Below are positions 60,979 through 64,000 of a stretch of 64,000 nt of DNA, one piece after another. A program made the position numbers and the translations under genes. The stretch is from Leucaena leucocephala. Taxonomy: Eukaryota > Streptophyta > Magnoliopsida > Fabales > Fabaceae. The DNA lies in NCBI GenBank assembly GCA_037074615.1, contig CM073518.1, forward strand, positions 13,654,501-13,718,500, in the 5' to 3' direction. The notes under the pieces were generated by a model, which did no database searches, was not told where the DNA came from, and saw only the letters and a program-made list of their open reading frames with translations. Position 1 is the stretch's first letter. Every line of letters begins with the position of its first letter.

Positions 60979-61925
60979 GATTCTACAATTAAAATATGCA
61001 AGCGAATTAGCAATCTCCCACTGAATAAAACAACCCTCAATGTAATAATTAGTGGGCTAAGATCCATATTTGGCTTAAACTTGAGTCCACTTTGGCAAGA
61101 CGCTCAACTTTAAGTTATTTAGGTAGGTAACAACTTTACCAATTATATCAAATATAACTCTTAGATATTTATGGAATTCCATCATCATATGATCTGACAT
61201 GTTTTAATCCTATCTAATGCCTTGAGACCCAAAACCGTTTTGATAATCTCGATTAAGTCAAACAATAACAAACATAAGAGTAGCACCATTACTCTTGCTT
61301 ATTTCCCCAAGATAACTCAAATGCACCCACTTTGGTGGAGCCTACAAATGAGCGATCGAGGTTTTGATAAGTGTTCATTAATTGACGGCATATGATTTAA
61401 GATTTCTTTTAGAGGGTTTAATTAACTATCCGGTTTGCATGTATCTCGATTATATCTCATACCAGTATTATGCATATAAAACATACATGCAGTGATATAA
61501 TCATAAGGTGCATAATCTTAAACGTGATACAATATGGCTCACCTATCCTAAGTCTTCTCAAGCCAATGAGAGGAGCTGTCTAATTAGAATAGGAAAATTA
61601 CATAAGGAAACCTCGTTTTAACATTCGAGGGGAGTGAGATGAGAAGAGAATGTACAACGAGAGTCATTGGAGGAAGGCACGACACGCAGGCCGTATTTAG
61701 AAAAATTACAACACTTGTAATCTAGAGCCATATTGTTCACCATGCCCAAACATTCAAGAATCAAAATTCATACTATTTGAAGGGCAATAAATGTTTTAAA
61801 ACATTCATACATCAGGAAAACCAGTATATCTTACGATTATGTTGCGCTACGAGCAGGTAGCCACGGCGGTCCCGCTATTTCCTTAGACCCCATTAATATT
61901 AATTGATCAAATCAATTAACATACA
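60979..61925 (-). other. Copia leader (5' UTR), truncated
   Basis: About 950 bp lie between the Gag start and the junction with the gypsy relic. No ORF is recognised. No PBS-LTR boundary with this family's TTCCCTTCA end is found, so the PBS and 5' LTR were lost at or before 61925. Confidence 0.55.
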
Positions 61926-62399
61926 TTTAGCCAAGTGCAGCTCATCCAATAGATCTTCTACCAATGGAATGGGGTACTGATTTTTGATTGTGCATTTGTT
62001 CAACTCCCTATAATCGATGCACATCCTCCAGGTTCCATCCTTCTTTTTTACCAATACAATAGGAGCGGAAAAAGGTGAGGAACTCTCCTGAAGCACCCCC
62101 TGCTGCAGTAACTCCCTAATCTGCTGCTCAATGACATCTTTTTGTTCAGCAGAATATCTGTAAGGCTTCAGATTTATGGGATTGGTTCCCTCCTTCAGTA
62201 CTATAGGATGATTATGGCCTTGCCGTAATGGTGGTAGCTCCTGGGGCTCTCTAAACACATCCTCATATGCTTTCAAGGTTAACTGTACTCCCTCTAATTC
62301 AGTCTCACCCCCTTCTTGCACCACAAAATATTGACACTGATCCCTTCTTGAAGGTCGCAAAAGCTGCACTAGAAACATTCGTTGATCGCCACAAAACAT
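61926..62399 (-). pseudogene. pol: Ty3/gypsy reverse transcriptase N-terminal part
   Basis: The minus strand reads the pre-RT segment (LTLKAYEDVFREPQELPP) and RT start: NHPIVLKEGTNPINLKPYRY, GVLQESSSPFSAPIVLVKKK and WRMCIDYRELNKCTIKNQYP. It stops matching after LVEDLLDELHLAK near 61925, before the FSKLDL and YIDD catalytic blocks. It is out of frame with the protease ORF at 62369-63238, so a frameshift lies near 62385. It is one relic with the next two features. Confidence 0.9.
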
Positions 62400-63238
62400 C
62401 CATGCAACCGTGTAAGAGGCCTCACATCCAGTGCCTTAGGTCCAGCCGCCTGTAACTTGCATAATTTTCCCTTGTACCAGAAATGCATAATCATCTGATC
62501 GTACTCCCAATAAGCATTCTTGATGGATTTGAGCCATTGTAAACCAAGCACGATATCATAGGTATTCAAATCAATAATTCTGAGGTCACACTGGAACTCC
62601 AATCCCTGCATTTTCCATTTGAACCCTTCCCAAACTCCATAAACCTTCAACTGACCTCCTCTAGCTACTGGGACAGTAGAAAGATCTGTACTCTGCTCCT
62701 TCCACCCTAACCTTCTTGCCAATCCCACATCAAGGAAGTCATGGGTACTTCCATTATCGATTAAGACATAGATATTCCGTGTCCCTATGCTCGCCCCAAT
62801 TTTCATCGTCCTTCCTGTATCATCACCATTAATTGCATGTAGAGAAATCAACGGGACAGCATCGTCAATTCCCTCCTCGTCATGGCAGCTAAATTCTTCA
62901 CCTTCCCCATCAACTACAATGAAGTGCAATTGCATCCTCTGTCGTTGGGCACAGCGATGATCATGGGAGAACGGTTCATGGCAAAAGAAACATAAATTCT
63001 TTGCTCTGTGTTCAGCTTCCTCTTCTGCCATTAGCATCTTAGAGGGCCTACCGTAACGCGCAGATGTCTTGGAGGAAGACGCGCCTGTATCTTTAATCAA
63101 CAATGGGGTCGAATTGGCTGGGTGAGAGATCCCGCCAGACATAAGGGCATTTTTGTAAGAATTTTCCCTGTTCACCGACGTCGAGGGCCCCACAACTTGT
63201 TTTCCTGCTCTCTCACTCTTGTTCACACGATGACCCAT
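62369..63238 (-). pseudogene. gag-pol: Ty3/gypsy Gag C-terminus and protease
   Basis: This 289-codon open frame has a zinc knuckle of the C-x2-C-x7-H-x-C form (C83, C86, H94, C96; CFFCHEPFSHDHRC). The aspartic protease follows, with active site LIDNGSTHDFLD at ~159-170 and the later ILG-like block DIVLGLQWLKS. The zinc finger form and protease style fit chromovirus-type plant gypsy elements. A stop separates it from the upstream Gag, and a frameshift separates it from RT. Confidence 0.88.
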
Positions 63239-63637
63239 CGCTATTTCTTGTACTCTGGCTAGCCGTCACGCCTCTACAAGCGTCTGTGGGTCAAACATCA
63301 AGACTGAATCAGCGATTTCTTGTTTTAATGCCCCAACATAGACGTCCACCAGATACGCCTCAAACAAATCCAATCTGGCCGTAATTGTGTCAAACTGGAC
63401 ATTGAACTCCGACAACGCTCTCTCCTGTCGTAAGTGCGTCAGCTAAGTCATGGGTTTCACATACGGGGGACCGAAAGTTTTCCGCAGCAATTCCGCATAC
63501 TCTGGCCATGTGGGCCGATTGTCTCCCCACCTGCGCTCGATGGCTAACTGCCACTCAAAGGAATCACCGTTGAGATTATTAAGAGACATGTCAATATTAG
63601 AGATAGAGGGACGACAGGGGATTGCAACACAGGTCAC
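63239..63637 (-). pseudogene. gag: Ty3/gypsy Gag N-terminal/middle fragment
   Basis: The minus strand reads NGDSFEWQLAIERRWGDNRPTWPEYAELLRKTFGPPYVKPMT, a stop, then LTHLRQERALSEFNVQFDTITARLDLFEAYLVDVYVGALKQEI, the usual retrotransposon Gag order. Two in-frame stops occur (about 63443 and near 63265). The N-terminus is cut at 63637 by insertion of another copia element. Confidence 0.85.
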
Positions 63638-63831
63638 TGAATAATTTTTCTCTCTTGCATTTCACTGCTGTACACTGTTACATATATACACATAATGAAC
63701 TCTAATTAAGGCGTGATTTTGAAGAATAAAATCAAGATAAGATCTCTACAATTTCTCTCAATCAATCCCGAAAATCTCTTTGCTTTAATTCTCCCGGAAA
63801 TCTCTCTGTTTTAATTATAATCTCTTCTACA
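63638..63831 (-). repeat. Short 3' LTR (194 bp) of a second copia element
   Basis: On the minus strand it runs TGTAGAAGAG to AATTATTCA. The left flank GTCAC (63633-63637) is one half of the TSD; the other half lies outside the window. It is next to a PPT and an RNase H end, so it is a 3' LTR. At one tenth the size of the other copia LTR it belongs to a different family. It has no GTCGCGAC site. Confidence 0.88.
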
Positions 63832-63838
63832 CTCCCCC
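63832..63838 (-). other. Polypurine tract of second copia element
   Basis: GAGGGGGAG on the minus strand (63832-63840, overlapping the stop codon by two bases) directly precedes the LTR start TGTAGAAG. Confidence 0.75.
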
Positions 63839-64000
63839 TCAAGTTGGAGCATAGATATTTATCATGTCCAACTTGCCAACTAAGTATCTGAATTTATCTC
63901 GAATCAACCCCTTCGTGAGTACATCTGCTGTTTGTTCCTTGGAAGGGATATATTGGAGATCAATTGTTCCTTCATCAATCTTTTCTCTTATGAAATGTCT
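63839..64000 (-). CDS. pol: Copia RNase H C-terminus (partial, enters from window end)
   Basis: The frame is open from 64000 to a TGA at 63839-63841. It reads RHFIREKIDEGTIDLQYIPS and EQTADVLTKGL, then VGKLDMINIYAPT, the characteristic end of a plant copia polyprotein. No stop or frameshift is seen in the visible 53 codons. The element continues beyond the window, and whether it is intact cannot be judged. Confidence 0.9.
   Translation of the reverse strand, partial: RHFIREKIDEGTIDLQYIPSKEQTADVLTKGLIRDKFRYLVGKLDMINIYAPT

Larger units (their letters stand above)
33022..61925 (-). mobile_element. Ty1/copia element carrying two nested insertions, 5' LTR missing
   Basis: The minus-strand copia pieces join in order: leader 60979-61925, gag-protease-integrase 59121-60978, integrase-RT 57895-59120, RNase H 40894-41661, RNase H end 34976-35108, and 3' LTR 33022-34961. 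Removing the two insertions (35109-40893 and 41662-57894), each with a TSD, restores the coding order. ATATA (33017-33021) is the outer flank of the 3' LTR. On the right the leader ends at a junction with a gypsy RT near 61925, and no 5' LTR or PBS is seen, so that end was deleted. Confidence 0.85.

Overview
The window is plant nuclear DNA, most likely from an AT-rich eudicot. Almost all of it is nested LTR retrotransposons. I recognise no host gene, rRNA, tRNA or CRISPR array. The plant call rests on the lineages present: Ty1/copia including a SIRE-like RT, chromovirus-like Ty3/gypsy Gag, an Athila/Tat-like element primed by tRNA-Asp, and PBSs matching plant initiator tRNA-Met. I found insertion boundaries by pairing TG..CA-type LTR ends with 5-bp target site duplications (TSDs).

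Layout. 1-17217: an old minus-strand Ty3/gypsy element with ~3.1-kb LTRs; its left LTR is cut by the window edge. Its decayed interior holds four solo LTRs: Athila-like 3063-4518 (TSD CTATT), copia 6171-7897 (TTTAT), gypsy 7976-10756 (ATAAT) and copia 10966-12912 (GTAAC). 17218-20510: a SIRE-like copia RT/RNase H relic, then LTR-like AT-rich DNA. 20511-28675: copia LTRs in both orientations; the minus-strand one is interrupted by a solo gypsy LTR (22481-26098, ATCCT) and a solo copia LTR (26221-28170, CAATA). 28676-33021: Athila-like LTR and gag/protease relics in a TATCGA-rich region, then a gypsy LTR fragment. 33022-61925: a minus-strand copia element with two large insertions, a young non-autonomous Athila/Tat-like element (35109-40893, CACCT) and a 16.2-kb array (41662-57894, GCTTC). 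The array has four LTRs alternating with three gag-only interiors. 61926-64000: a gypsy gag-protease-RT relic invaded by a copia element with a 194-bp LTR that runs off the window.

The array at 41662-57894 holds three intact 407-codon gag ORFs on an exact 4552-bp period inside a single TSD pair. It is a gag-only (TR-GAG-like) element that appears to have been amplified in place.

The most unusual signal is a composite motif, CTCTG-N9-GTCGCGAC-N14-GTCGCGAC. The palindromes are phased 22 and 29 bp apart (51-bp period). The motif recurs in copia LTRs, in LTRs, leader and 3' UTR of the Athila/Tat-like elements, and in the leader of the old gypsy element. I counted about 60 sites by hand. The spacing is kept although most spacer bases differ, so these unrelated families either share a functional protein-binding module or have exchanged a minisatellite. 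All coordinates and identities here were read by eye, without alignment software.
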